Below, piece by piece: positions 42,690-54,542 of a stretch of DNA of 64,000 bases. The first letter of the stretch is position 1; each line of letters opens with the position of its first letter. The stretch spans positions 6,066,149 through 6,130,148 of the forward strand of contig OY754964.1 in NCBI GenBank assembly GCA_963576475.1. Direction: 5' to 3'. The notes beneath the pieces were generated by a model. The model ran no database searches. It was not told the origin of the DNA and saw nothing but the letters and a program-made list of their open reading frames with translations. This DNA is from Molanna angustata. Its lineage: Eukaryota > Arthropoda > Insecta > Trichoptera > Molannidae. Made by a program: the position numbers and the translations under genes.

Positions 42690-43215
42690 AATTATAAAAT
42701 TTACCATAGAGAAGGAAGCAATTTATACTTAGGAAGCATGTGAAGGAGAGTAACGGCAGGGGATATAGTGAATGGTGCATTAAGATCTGTAAATGGCTGA
42801 CACAATTATTCTGAGGCAAGTAAAGCTCGCGGTACACAATGGTCGTACCGACTCTAATGTATGCTAGCGAGACATGGACATGGCAGAAAATGCATGAAAG
42901 TAGAATTAATGCGGTTTAAATGAGGTCACTAAGACGAGTAGGTGGTAAAACGATGTATGATAGAATAAGAAATGAAGAGAAATCGTAAGTAAGAAGAAAA
43001 TAAATGCCCTAAGGTGGTTTGACCAAAAGTAGAGGTCGGCCAAGGAAAAGTTGGCACAATCACATAGATGGAATTTTGAAAGATGGAGACGTTAGAAGTA
43101 AGAATAACAGAAAAGCGTGTATAAGACGATGCATAGACGTGAATGAGCAAGAAAAGTATGTCAAAAGAGAGAAGTCGATTCAAATAGGGAAATGGCGTGA
43201 TGGTATGGTATGGAT
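42690..43215 (+). mobile_element. LINE family W, diverged copy
   Basis: Plus-strand ATGTATGCTAGCGAGACATG, GATGTATGATAGAATAAG, then frame SRGRPRKSWHNHIDGILKDG, and 3' end GGCGTGATGGTATGGTATGG. About 80-90% like the copy at 51091, with stops and deletions. Confidence 0.75.
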
Positions 43216-43905
43216 ACCAAAGAAAAAAATATTAACTAGGAGAAACCTTCAATTGAAACAATACGCCAAGATTAGGAGATTTAAGCAGAATTATACGTCG
43301 GAATGAAGAAGAAAATATTATAATATTCAAATAATTAGATGCAAAAATGCATGATCGCGAAAGACATGCATAGTAGTTTATTGATACTATGAGATGGAAA
43401 TAATAGATATACATTCAACATAAATAGATGAGCCTGCAAGATAAGATGTATGAATGTAGAGAAAACTATTATGGCCTCGAAGAACGATGAATGTTTATAT
43501 TATGTAAAGGGCATGAACTGAGTAAAATGAACATTAAATTATTAAACTAAAAGTATATTAAAATAAAATTTATTAGAATTGAATAAATAAGAGTTATTTC
43601 TTTGTTACAGCCCTGTCGGCAAATGTCATAGAACTCGAATGTTTGCTTTGTATATTTTACAAACAGATGCGATACATTGAAAACATTTTAAAATGGAAAC
43701 GTCTCAACTCTTCAACACATATTGATTTTTTCAATACACAAACGAACCGACTTAAAGAGGAATGCATACAATATTTTTTTTCACTGGCAAATAGTAATTT
43801 TACTCATTTAAAAATCCATACGTCACAGATGTTTAAGGGGAATAAACACTATAAAAAATACTCAATAACCAATATAAATCGATACATATTTTTATTTATT
43901 TACTA
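43216..43905. other. AT-rich stretch, no feature seen
   Basis: Short open frames without homology. Confidence 0.4.
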
Positions 43906-43909
43906 ACAT

Positions 43910-44085
43910 GGTGTATCGCATCTAATAGGAAGCTGCCAACTCCATTACGGGAGATACACCTTGCTGGAGATAGGGATGCCTTGAGGATGAAGGATGCCTG
44001 ATCCTATCCAGTAGCGTCTAGCCCCTGAGTTTCTTTTCTGCATTCTTAGGTTAGGTTTAAGTTTGTGTATAATAATAATAGCGAC
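43910..44085 (+). mobile_element. Probable LINE 3' UTR with TAA-repeat tail
   Basis: Moderately complex non-coding sequence ending GTTTGTGTATAATAATAATA, in the style of R1/jockey 3' ends. Confidence 0.4.
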
Positions 44086-44284
44086 TCGCGTGAGCGAGTT
44101 GCTTTATAAATTGAATTATAAATTATTATAAATTAAATATATAATATTCATTTAATTTTTCGTATTTAATATAAAATTTCACAGCTCATTTGACTTAATA
44201 CTACGAGATCTCAACCAATCAGAGAGCCAACCGGAAACAGAATGCAAACAGGTAGATTCAGATTGTAGACTCTAGTATCCTATC

Positions 44285-44395
44285 CTGCCACGGCCGATTT
44301 CGTTCACCTATAGTAAGTACAAGCATTTATGCTTTTTAGGAAATGTATGAGGATGTATTTTTCGCTACAAGGACATAATATATTTATTCTTTAAA
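44285..44395 (+). mobile_element. SINE family C, 3' part
   Basis: GGCCGATTTCGTTCACCTAT and AAGCATTTATGCTT match the copy at 49905. Confidence 0.65.
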
Positions 44396-44440
44396 GGCAA
44401 AATGGTTTTCCAAGATGGCGAATACGACCGAGAAATAAAG

Positions 44441-44705
44441 TTACATACAAACCATCACGGCATATCTCACTATGTGGTGTAATCAGCGACAGGTGTGCGG
44501 GTGTGCCTTGTTAAACCAAGCACGACACATGTGTGTATCACCACACAATAGTCTCGTCTCATCAAAAAAGGCACTACATTCAGAATGGGTGGTGAACCTC
44601 ATTACTCAACTATGTAAAATGTTATTTTGCCTCTTGTATTTTCGATTAGGTACCCGGCTCTACAGTGTGCCACCCGAAAAAGATGATGATAGTGAAAAGT
44701 GGAAG
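44441..44705 (-). mobile_element. Family D repeat, long copy
   Basis: 3' tail on minus: GCCGTGATGGTTTG. Body shares GGCACTACATTCAGAATGGG with 7040 and 38229; 5' end near CACCCGAAAAAG. Confidence 0.7.
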
Positions 44706-44929
44706 CACTATTGTAAGCTATCACAGCTAAAATAAAGTTCAAATTGAGTAATAGAAACGCAAATACATACAAAACTAAATTTATTGAAAGTATAACAGAG
44801 CGAGTGAATCTAATATTAATTTCATGACAATACTAACCAATTTCTCGTTGTGAAGTGTGTTCACATATTAGTCGATGACAGAACGTAAAACCCTGTAGCT
44901 TCCCCTATAAATATATATTTCGACTTCGT

Positions 44930-45480
44930 CTATATTGAGATATGCATCATCATCAGCTACACATCCCAAGGTGGGACCTGGCTTCCAAAAGACGTGTTCG
45001 CCATTCCGATCTGTCAGCGGCTCCATGTCTCCAATTCTCCAAGAGTCCAGGGCCTCCTGGACGCAGTCCATCCATCTCCACTTGGGTCTCCCCCTACGCC
45101 TCACATCCTCTGGTCTATGGTGAAGGACTCTTCTGGCGGGCAGTTGCTCACAAATCCTCTCCACATGTCCAAGCCATCTGAGTCTCCCAATCCTTACAAA
45201 TACCCTAACGTCTATATCATCATAAAGCTGGTACAGCTCGTGATTGTATCTGATTCTCCACACACCACCCTCACAAACAGCTCGCCGCAGGATCTTTCTT
45301 TCAAAAATACCAAATTGGTCCTCGTCTCTTTTAGTTAGAGTCCAGGTCTGACAATAGTTTTACACAGTGTTAGCTTTGTCTTTCTCGACAACAACCTGGA
45401 CTTCATGTGTCACTGTAGGCCAAAGTAGCATCTGTTTACAGCAACAATTATTCTGTTCATTTCTTCACTGATATTTATGA
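44930..45480 (-). mobile_element. RTE-like LINE, RT C terminus
   Basis: Minus frame: WRIRYNHELYQLYDDIDVRV, IGRLRWLGHVERI, RRRGRPKWRWMDCVQEALDS, then a VFWKPGPTLG end and a short 3' UTR. Pattern of RTE-clade ORF2 ends. Two frame changes upstream of 45263. Confidence 0.75.
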
Positions 45481-45739
45481 ATGAGAGAGCCGTGTGTTTG
45501 TTGTGATTGCAGACTATAATCATGAATCTATATGAACGCTTATCGTATTCGTAATGGAGTGAGTTTGGTGGACATTATAATGATGCTCATTTGGTCGAGT
45601 GTTGTTATCTTTAAATTAGGTACCTACCAACCAATGTTCTTCGTTAAAAAGACGAAGTATAGTTTTGTTGGTTAGAGTGGTCCACATATAAATTGTAATT
45701 AGGAAAGCAGGGGACTGGAGAGGAGAAGAGACATGGACA

Positions 45740-45850
45740 GAGGGAGGGGTTCCAGTTGATATAAACCGGATCGCCGCTTAATTACGACTAATCGATTTAT
45801 CGACAGTCCGACGACGAGGGGATTTGTGAGCGAGATAACGCTATGTAGAG
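45740..45850. promoter_or_regulatory. Complex block with homeodomain-type sites
   Basis: TTAATTACGACTAATCGATT lies in CpG-richer unique sequence. Possible regulatory element; weak. Confidence 0.25.
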
Positions 45851-46094
45851 CTCGCCAAGCAAAGGAAAACATCATATCGATATACCCTCAGATGATACAA
45901 ATTGGAAATTTGGCACACAGACATGTTGAGCACTGAGACAAAATAAAGACCTGCTCGTGTGCGACCGGTAATCCTTGCTTTGCTCAAATTGTAATCCTAT
46001 AATATTGTCGCACAACCCGACTCTTCAATACAACATATCATACTGATAATAATTAACGATTATGTATTATCGTTGAAGACAATACACTTAATAC

Positions 46095-46520
46095 ACGGAA
46101 TGAGAATGAATGTGAGTAAATCTAAGATATTGATATTCGATAAAACTGTATGTATAACTGCATGTATGATAAAAGTAGAGAACGAATAGCTCGAACAAGT
46201 AGAGGAATATTTATACTTGGGGCGTATGTTGGAATGGAAGACCTGATAAAGATATTGAAAGAAGAGTTATGTCAGACCATTAATATCCGATTCAAGCATC
46301 TTAAAGGAAGCCAAAAATTCTGTACATAATGCAATTGTAGTACCTACCTATTTTGAAGTATGCCAGTAAAACATGGACGTGCTCGTGGCAAAAGTCACGT
46401 GAAAGTAGAATAAATGCTGTAGAAATAAGAACACTTAGAAGAGTATGAAGAGTGTGACAGAATAAAAAATGAGGCAAAAGGATAGAATGCAAGATAAAGG
46501 AGAATGATATTATAAGTATA
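46095..46520 (+). mobile_element. LINE family W, old copy
   Basis: Plus: AAGTAGAGGAATATTTATAC, TATGCCAGTAAAACATGGAC and AAAGTAGAATAAATGCTGTA follow the order of the RT 3' region. Frame destroyed. Confidence 0.6.
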
Positions 46521-46892
46521 TTATGGTAAAAGGATATTATGGTAATGGAGTGCCGACGCACTCCATTTTCCCTTAATAATTCCCTGGATGATCACATGCA
46601 ATATTTAATATTGCTATATCGTAACGTAACCGTGGTGTATAAAAATGAAATTTGCATTCTCTCACTTGTCGATCTTTACTTTAATTCTCTAATCGATACA
46701 AATATACATATATTATACATACTTAATACTTATCAAATCTGATCATTATTCTAATACTGTACAAAAACGAACAAAGACATAATATCATCACAGCTTCACG
46801 TTGATTTTCGGAGTATATAATAAAATTCATAGTGTTCAATTTTCAAAACACAGCGTTTTAATACATACCTATAAAAGAAATAACTGGCTAGT

Positions 46893-47230
46893 GAAAACAT
46901 CACGTAGTATCCCTATATAGGATGTAGGCAGAAAGAACCAAACGTCACATTTTTCTATCTTGGCACACAATCATCGCCTCATTAACATTCATGCATCGTC
47001 TCGTAAGAAAGTGGGGTCACGAGAACGCTATCTCTCTATAGTTTATTTGGATGGCCAGCAGAGCGGGTGGTGGTGACACAAATCGCATCGTTTGTTGTTT
47101 ACGTTTCTTACATTTTCGTCTTTCCGAAAATTGTCCACATGGTCGTGCCATCCTTTTCGTGGACAGCTTTGTATATTTTCTTCGTCAGGCGTTATTCATT
47201 CATTCTTCCGTGGCTAAACCATTTAAATCT
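46893..47230 (-). mobile_element. LINE family W, old 3' copy
   Basis: Plus: CATCACGTAGTATCCCTATA with a stem ATCC/GGAT, then AGGCAGAAAGAACC and CATTCATGCATCGTCTCGTA. Interrupted around 47005-47090. Confidence 0.55.
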
Positions 47231-47319
47231 GTTAACTTTAATAAATTGTACCCATTCTATGCCGAGAAAATACTATTTTTCCATGCAGTGTTTTTAGAAA
47301 ATTAGTAATGAGAAAATGC

Positions 47320-47690
47320 AAGACCAAGACCGAAGTAGTGGTCTTGGTCTTGCATACTCGGTCGAGTCTTGGTCTTGTTTACCGAGTTTTGGTCTGATAT
47401 AACCAGTCTTGGTCTTGTATACCCAGTCTTGTCTTGTTTACCCAGTCTTGGTCTTGTATAACCAGTCTTGTTTTTTTTACCCAGCCATGGTCTTGTATAA
47501 TTAGTCTTGATCTTGAACATCCAGCCTTGGTCTTGTACACCCAGTCTTGGTCTTGTATACCCGGTTTTGGTCTTGTATAACTATTCTTGGTATTGTATAA
47601 CTATTCTTGGTATTGTATACTCAGTCTTGGTCTGATACACCCAGTCTTGGTCGTGTATACCCAGTCTTGGTCTATCAATAAAAAAAAGTT
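47320..47690. repeat. 20-bp minisatellite (CTTGGTCTTGTATACCCAGT)n
   Basis: About 18 variable units. It resumes briefly at 47808-47850 (GGTCTTGGTCTT). Confidence 0.9.
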
Positions 47691-47699
47691 TTCTATTTT

Positions 47700-48807
47700 T
47701 CAGGTAAAATTCAATCATTACAATGTAATATGACAAAAGAGAAACTAATTTATGGTATTCGATAGTACAAAGTCAATTGTTTACTTTTTAATTAAAAATG
47801 CAAGATTCTTGGTCTTACATAACCTGGTCTTGGTCTTTTTTTCCCTGGTAGCGGCACAAGCGGTCATGGCCTTGCAAGTCTCGCAATACTATGACCATGG
47901 CTGCAAGAATCACCATAGAAATATTAATTTGTTTTCGCACAAAACGATGTTAGTATTTGGAAACATTGACGAAAAATGTTTGTCTGTTGGATCAATTAAG
48001 AATATAAAAAAACTAGTCAAACAACTACTGTGTAATAATATAGATAGCTGTAAGTAATATACCTAGATTATGAAATGGAAGACGGTCATTTCCGCTAATT
48101 GACATTTTTAATTACCAACGTGGAATGTCACCACTTCTTGTGTCGCACTTAACTTCAATATTACGACCCCATGTTCACAATTCACATTTTAATAATTGTG
48201 GATTTAATTCAAAAGAAACGATTTGTAAATGTAAATGAAATAAACCATGACTACTGCGATTCAAAAAATTGCAGGGCTACTCATGAAGTAAATAACAGTA
48301 AAATTAAGATCAGCTTCAGACTTTTTTGAAGACATAATTGAATATTAATTTATACAAAAATTAATGACAATTCCATACTAAACGTTGATATTAACAGATT
48401 TTCGCGAATAAATGTAGAGAAGGATTAAGTTTGGATTATTATCTAGTACTAATTTATACATATTTTTAAGATTAAGGATAGCTAAGAACATATTATTAAG
48501 AACGTGTCATGGGTAACCTCCCTGGACGTTAAGTTTTGGAATAAGTTTTTGGCATTCACAAAACCGATAACAATAACAGTTTATTAAACTTCAAAAATGT
48601 ATGAAAAAATTATATTTAATTTTACGTTCTATTTATTTTTTTCGCAAACGCGACTCCCATTCACCGGTATCGCTCTATGCTGAGCATCGTCAGAATGGTG
48701 AACAATAATGATGAAGACCATCTATATATAGATTCAAAAAGAGGATAACAATAATAGAGAAGGAAGGGGGCAATTCTAAGAAAAAATTTAAATTAGAATT
48801 ATTAAGT
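47700..48807. other. No clear feature
   Basis: Contains an open frame of 101 codons at 47752-48057 that begins in minisatellite-like sequence. No homology seen, so I do not call it a gene. Confidence 0.35.
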
Positions 48808-48880
48808 TAGTTGGAAGAAATTGCCGTGCGGCAATAAACTCTCCACTTGCGCAGGGTGCAAGGAAGTGCTCTTTATTATT
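48808..48880 (+). mobile_element. SINE family B, 3' half
   Basis: TTGCCGTGCGGCAATAAACT, GCGCAGGGTGCAAGGAAGTG and a TTAT tail. Confidence 0.75.
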
Positions 48881-49566
48881 ATAATTAACTTTATTCTTGT
48901 GTCTTCATTTCTAAACTTGTAATACATTTTGTTATTGCTAATTTCACAATTTCTTTAGACTCGTACGTATTTTGACAATACAAAATAATGCGGTTTGGGT
49001 CTTGAATATATATTATTCAAACGAGTTTATTAATCCGCTCGATAGATGGCGTCATATAATTATTATTTTAATCTCTTTTTTCGTGACAACGCTGACACAA
49101 AAAAATGGGTATTATTATCTGTATTACAAATCCTACAGAGTATTTTTTTCTGTTTATATCATTTGGTGTACATTTTTTACTGTTACACAAGAGTAATTTT
49201 GTTTATGAGTGCACTCTGTCGGGTGTTTTCTTTTAGCAGTTTTACTGTTTATGACAGTGCGACTGCGACTTCACCTTGGCGGTCCGTCATCTCTGCAGCA
49301 ATAAAATACAAAGGTACCGACACGGCCATAATATTTTGTTTGTCAACATTATTGTATATAATAAGGAATAAATAATAATATAGTATTTCAGTTATCTTTA
49401 GAGCCACCATCAAAAATATTTTATTGGGGGTAATTGTGCCATTGCGTTATAAACATATCTAGATAAAATGAAACAAATTTCGAAACCGCTCTCACTTTCC
49501 AGAAAATAGAGTAGTTAAATTTTATTGTACCTATTATTAATATTTTGAGGGTTTAACTTTGAGGCA

Positions 49567-49725
49567 CATTTTCGAATCCTGCCTCATTTACAAATTGCTA
49601 CATTAAGGAGACTCGTGATATTGGCTAATCGTCTCAAAAAATAGTTTTAGACACAGTCTAAAACTATTCACCGGGAATCGAAGCCAAGATTTTTGATTCA
49701 GGAGTCAGATATCCAAATAATTTTG
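49567..49725 (-). mobile_element. SINE family A, diverged
   Basis: Retains ACCGGGAATCGAAGCC (B box) and GGAGACTCGTGATAT; an inverted AGTTTTAGACA pair lies inside. Confidence 0.6.
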
Positions 49726-49783
49726 TTACAATAAAAAAATTAATTGAATTAATTTTATTTTGTTTTTTTTTCAAGCACGGCAT

Positions 49784-50106
49784 ATCCCACAATGTGGGTT
49801 TACCAGCAACAGGTGTGCGGGTGTGCATTACCTTACAAAACGAAACACGACACATGGGTGTATAGTGTGTATACCTACACACTATACAGGTTACCCCACA
49901 TTGTCGATGGGTCGATGACAAGCGCACTGGGCTAGTAATCCAGAGGTCGCGAGTTCGAATCCTGTCTCGACCGATTTCGTCCACCTATAGCACAAGCATT
50001 TATGCTTAATTTAGGGAATGTAGGAAGATGTATACGTACTTGTTTAATAACGACATATTAATTTTAAAAAAATATTGTGGGAAATGCTGTGATGGTATGA
50101 ATGCAT
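49784..50106 (+). mobile_element. Family D repeat with inverted 5' end, split by SINE C
   Basis: 49784-49859 is family D on minus. A perfect 12-bp hairpin (49860-49871 / 49876-49887) turns into family D on plus, whose 3' end resumes at 50074 with ATTGTGGGAAATGCTGTGAT. Confidence 0.7.
49905..50073 (+). mobile_element. SINE family C, full length
   Basis: GGTCGATGACAAGCGCACTG, CTAGTAA anticodon-type loop in a CTGGG/TCCAG stem, B box GAGTTCGAATCC, AAGCATTTATGCTT. ATTGT on both sides. Confidence 0.8.
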
Positions 50107-50209
50107 TAATGAATACCGATTTTGTGACTAAATGCATTTTTTTTATTCAGCATTTTTAATAATATTAACGATGAGAATGTATCATGATATTATAGGTGCA
50201 ACAATAATA

Positions 50210-50600
50210 TTGACAGTTGGCTATGTATGACACATGACAGTCAGATTATCACCACTTTGGCGGCAATGACCGACTTCAAACACCGCAACCGCCTGTCTGT
50301 TGACATAATGATACGGACAATAATACCTATTCACCAACTGATAGCGGCTATACATGTAAAAACATACTCGCACAATATTAAACTTAACCGATACCGCAAT
50401 AATTTACAACTTGCATTTTATTACCAATAAAAAATTACGGCCAAATTTATATTGGTACCACAAATACTGCGGATTGTGGCAAGAACACAACTCTTTTCGT
50501 ACGAAAACTTTCTGGCTTAGGACGACCGCCCGGCATTCGAGGACCTTTCATATAACAAGGTTTGATACAAATTAAGGTAGAAATAATACGACCGACTAGT
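50210..50600. promoter_or_regulatory. Complex non-repetitive block, candidate enhancer
   Basis: Includes ACCACA at 50457 and TGTGGC at 50475 (Runt-type cores facing each other), TTTTATTACCAATAAAA and several CpG-bearing words. No sensible coding frame. Confidence 0.3.
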
Positions 50601-51090
50601 TTTGTGAGGACTATAATTTCAAGTTTCAGAGTTTAGACGTATTAAAGCTGCAATTTCGAAATACAGATCGGGTTTGATATCGGTGCTGGCGACAGTTTGA
50701 TGCTGGTGGGTGCGAGCAAATTTCTTCTTATCCCGCATACTACCAATTGTCACCAATCATTTTTTACATTTTTTCGTTTATAGTAATTGTATAACTGCAG
50801 CTTAACCTTGATAGACTAACCTCTTATTGTGTCTCCAATAAGCTCTTACTAAATTTAAAAAAAAAATGTCGCTCCATTACATTCTCTAGGAAAACGAGTA
50901 CAATACGATACACTTACACAATCAATAGGGAGACAATGGATAAGAAATCAGACTGTAGAGACTTGGGCATACAACTGGACAGTAAACTCTTATTTATAAA
51001 CACATTGACACAATTACCCTCAAAGCTTTTAAAATGTTGGGATTCCTGATGAGAGTATACAAACTATATTTACTCAATTGAAAACATTTT

Positions 51091-51597
51091 ACCATACCAT
51101 ACCATCACGCCATTTCCCTATTTGGGGTAGGCAGAGAGAACCGAACGCCAGACTCCTCTCTCTTGACATACATTCCTCGCTTCATTCACGTCCATACATC
51201 GTCTCATACATGCTCTTCTATTATTCTTACTTCTAACATCTCCATCTTTCAAAATCCCATTTATGTGATCGTGCCAACTCTTTCTTGGCCGACCTCTACT
51301 TTTCATTCCTCTTTTATCAGCCTTGTATACTTTTTTTGTCAGACGGTCATCACTCATTCTTTCTATGTGGCCGAACCACCTTAGGGCATTTATTTTCATC
51401 TTACTTACGATATTTCTTTCAATCATACATTCTCGTCTAATATCCTCATTTCTTATTCTATCATACATCGTTTTACCACACATTCGTCTTAGTGACCTCA
51501 TTTCAACCGCGTTAATTCTACTTTCATGCGTCTTCTGCCATGTCCATGTCTCACTAGCATACATTAGAGTCCGACTCTAATGTATGCTAGTGAGACA
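51091..51597 (-). mobile_element. LINE family W, young 5'-truncated copy with 12-bp TSD and foldback
   Basis: Uninterrupted minus frame from YASETWTWQKTHESRINAVE through RMCGKTMYDRIRNEDIRREC, ALRWFGHIERMSDDRLTKKV, SRGRPRKSWHDHINGILKDG to WRSVLSAYPK: the C-terminal end of a reverse transcriptase protein. 3' end GTGATGGTATGGTATGGT. TGAAAACATTTT is duplicated at 51079-51090 and 51598-51609. The 5' end is a 27-bp inverted repeat (51545-51571 / 51573-51599). Confidence 0.88.
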
Positions 51598-51609
51598 TGA
51601 AAACATTTT

Positions 51610-52604
51610 TACTTTACATATTACACAATTGGAATCCAAAATATAATATTTAGGTATATAAACTATATCTATAGAACGAATACAATACATACTTATTTTG
51701 AGACACATGAAGTAGAAATTTGGTAACAATTACAAACATGAATTGGAGACTTTACAGAGAAGACGAAGGACCTCAAACTTAATGAAACTTATGACACAAT
51801 AAACTCCAATATTGGCTCTACAGACCTTCTGAAAATTATTAACTTCAACATACCAAATTGACGAACAAGACACACCTCAACGTTTTTTTAGACAAAAAAA
51901 ATCGCGCCGCTCAGAATTCGCCGTTGTACCGTTGCCTTACCACATAATATATAATAATTTTGAAAGGATCAGATATGTGGATATATTTGGTATGTCCAGG
52001 ACCCTTTTCAAAAGCTACATTAGGCAGGAATAATAAATTCATTGTTTTGTTACCAGCAGTAATTACATGAAATCAAAGGTGGGTTGATTAAGTTACAATT
52101 ATAAAATAAGCATTTTTATATGCATAAATAAAAAAAATACCCAAATTGTATTAAAGTGCGCTTTTCTGATTTAAATTTTCAATCTGATACACAACACAAA
52201 TAAATAAATGTAAAATAGTAGTGAATGACTTACTAGTAGATAAAAAATTATATTTGGGTAGAAGTTTTCAACGGAATGGAAGACCGTATGAAAGTATCAT
52301 TAGCAATCGAAAGCCAACATTTTGATTTTTGGTTTTCAATATTTATTTTGGTTCTATTTATATGACTAAACACAATAATAACGACTTTCTTCCATCATGT
52401 ACAATTTATTGTCAATTAGCAATTTCTTCCAACTCATATACATAGAGAGAGAGAGAGAACCATTCGATATATGTACTTACCCCTTCTGACTAACTGTCAT
52501 ATTATTATAGTGACATGTTCATTATTTCAGAATCCCTTTCACGTTATTTTAGCTGCTAATTAATAGCTAATATCTACCTTTTACTCCACATTCAGCAACT
52601 ATTA
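51610..52604. other. AT-rich stretch, (GA)n at 52446
   Basis: No gene seen. The short GA run at 52446-52461 is the only structure. Confidence 0.4.
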
Positions 52605-52665
52605 TTTTAATCGTGCCATCATCATTCGTTCTTTCTACGTGACCAAACCACCGTAACATCAATGC
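52605..52665 (-). mobile_element. LINE family W scrap
   Basis: CATTCGTTCTTTCTACGTGA and CCAAACCACCGTAACATCAA match the WFGHxxR part on minus. Confidence 0.5.
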
Positions 52666-52989
52666 GAGTATATAATATACTGTCAATTTATGACCATGAT
52701 GCTACGCCTGGGATTACAACAAAAGATTTCGCAACACGATCTATGAAATCTATTGATCATTAGTGGATATTGTAAATGGAGACATGGGTAATTAATAAAA
52801 TCCTTTGTGAAGTCTCAACTCTTCGTGACCATCTGCGAAAGACTATTCCAATAAATCTCAATTGGGAAATTATTTATTGTTTTGTATGGATATCTTGAAA
52901 CCGTTGATGAATGAGGATATTGAATTAGTCAACATGTCTCGGTTTTTCAATTTTAAAACACCAACATCGTTGGAATTTCATAAAGAAAA

Positions 52990-53170
52990 TACAAAGCGCC
53001 GTTTAGTGATAAAAAAACACTCAAAATACACTACTTATAACTTAATTGATGACTATGAAATTTACTAAAGATGTCAATGCTTTGAGCTCTACGTATGTCA
53101 AAAAGGTAATTGATTCCATAATATAGATCCATTTTACACTGAAATCGCGATCATCAAAAGCGGGTTTATT
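52990..53170 (+). repeat. Repeat family F
   Basis: GCGCCGTTTAGTGATA, GATGTCAATGCTTTGAGCTC and ACGTATGTCAA, as at 22190-22400. Confidence 0.6.
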
Positions 53171-53589
53171 GATTTCAATTGCTTTATACAATTGATACTC
53201 TGTGATCCAGATGATCTTAATGGAAGACGTCTTACTGATGGCACATTTTTGACATAGTTCTTAGTATGCAGAAGTCATTCACAACCTTGCACATCAAGCA
53301 TACCTTATAGTCTAATAGTAATGTTCAGTTATATTTGTTCATAAAAGTTGTTTACTTTGGTTAAGTATTCAAAAATGTTGATTAGTTTAATGTTAGGTTT
53401 GGTTGAAAATTAACGAACTTAAACGTTCAGTCACCACTGCAAATTAGAAATTTTAGATAATACAAAATAACCAACGGATGTCATATTGTTGAATTTGGCT
53501 ATTTAGGATATTTCAGTGGATATATGATACTAGTAATATACTTGTATGTGAAAATCCATTCAGATCCATGTCAACTACCTACTGTTATT

Positions 53590-53850
53590 TTTATTATTAT
53601 ACTCACTCGATTTTGTAAAGAAAGACCCCGTTTCTACAACTACTCTACTATCTCTATCTCTGGTCCTTGATCTTTATTGAATTTCTCATCTCATCCGTTG
53701 CCCTATTCTATTATACTCTTTCTCGGTACAAAAAGAGAACATTCCTGTTGACAAGTCGCCGAGGTTAATACGGGTAGCCAGAGATCGATAACCCGACTAT
53801 CATTGTGTAGTCTCTGAAACATTTGCACTAAAGACTTTTATCTATTGCCG
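53590..53850. promoter_or_regulatory. Pyrimidine-rich complex block
   Basis: CCTCTATCTCTATCTCTGGT-like tract followed by AGAGATCGATAACCCGAC. Unique-looking; function unknown. Confidence 0.2.
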
Positions 53851-54344
53851 CCTGTGTCGATATTTCTTTATTGATATTTTAGATATAAACTTCAATAAAT
53901 TGTCATTTATTGACGAAATAACGATCACATACTTATTAGTTTACCAAGAACAGACATTCTTAATTCAGAGATTTACAAAGAATCAAAGCATATGACTAGT
54001 ACCTAAGTAAATTTTCATTTTTATAATATTTTCGATTACTTGCGTAAAGAAAAATATCCAAACGTTGTCAAAATAAACAATATGCCACCAGGAAGGAGTT
54101 CATTGGACAGATAGTGTATAAAATAGATAAACAGCAATTGGTCAGGCACAGAGCCCTGAGGTAATCCAGATTTTAAAAGACTTTGTTTTTTTAACTTTTA
54201 CATTTTTAGTATAAGTATTCTTGAAAAAAAATACACAGAATAACATTCGTAAACCAAAATTGACTATTGGTCAAAATTGGCATTCACCAAATTGAAATTT
54301 TAGATTAAAATCTGGAACAAATTAAAAAAAACAGTTCGCGTGTC

Positions 54345-54540
54345 GACTTTTGCCAGTCCTGTTGGGAGGTTTGGGTATATGTTTCAGCCTACTAATGGAT
54401 GTATTCCGGGTTTTGATCCCAGCGGGGTGCCCCCGTACAACCAGGGCCTACATGTGTAGCACGACGGGGGGACGCCTCCGCCTTGTTACAGTCACCGACA
54501 ATGGCAACAATAACTTAAGAAACCTTACCTATTTCGGTTA
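54345..54540 (+). mobile_element. Possible SINE-like fragment
   Basis: GC-rich segment with GGGTTTTGATCCC (B-box-like) and TGTAGCACGACGGGGGGACG. Not matched elsewhere in the window. Confidence 0.3.
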
Positions 54541-54542
54541 AT

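Noticed and set aside
42929..43183. Open frames antisense to LINE W copies (also near 51163 and 57990)
   Set aside because: They are the reverse strand of the RT C terminus and appear in each copy only because of shared sequence.
47752..48057. 101-codon open frame
   Set aside because: Overlaps minisatellite-like sequence and has no recognisable homology.
49046..49375. 109-codon plus frame with hydrophobic stretches
   Set aside because: The apparent membrane segments come from T-rich sequence; no homology or splice context.
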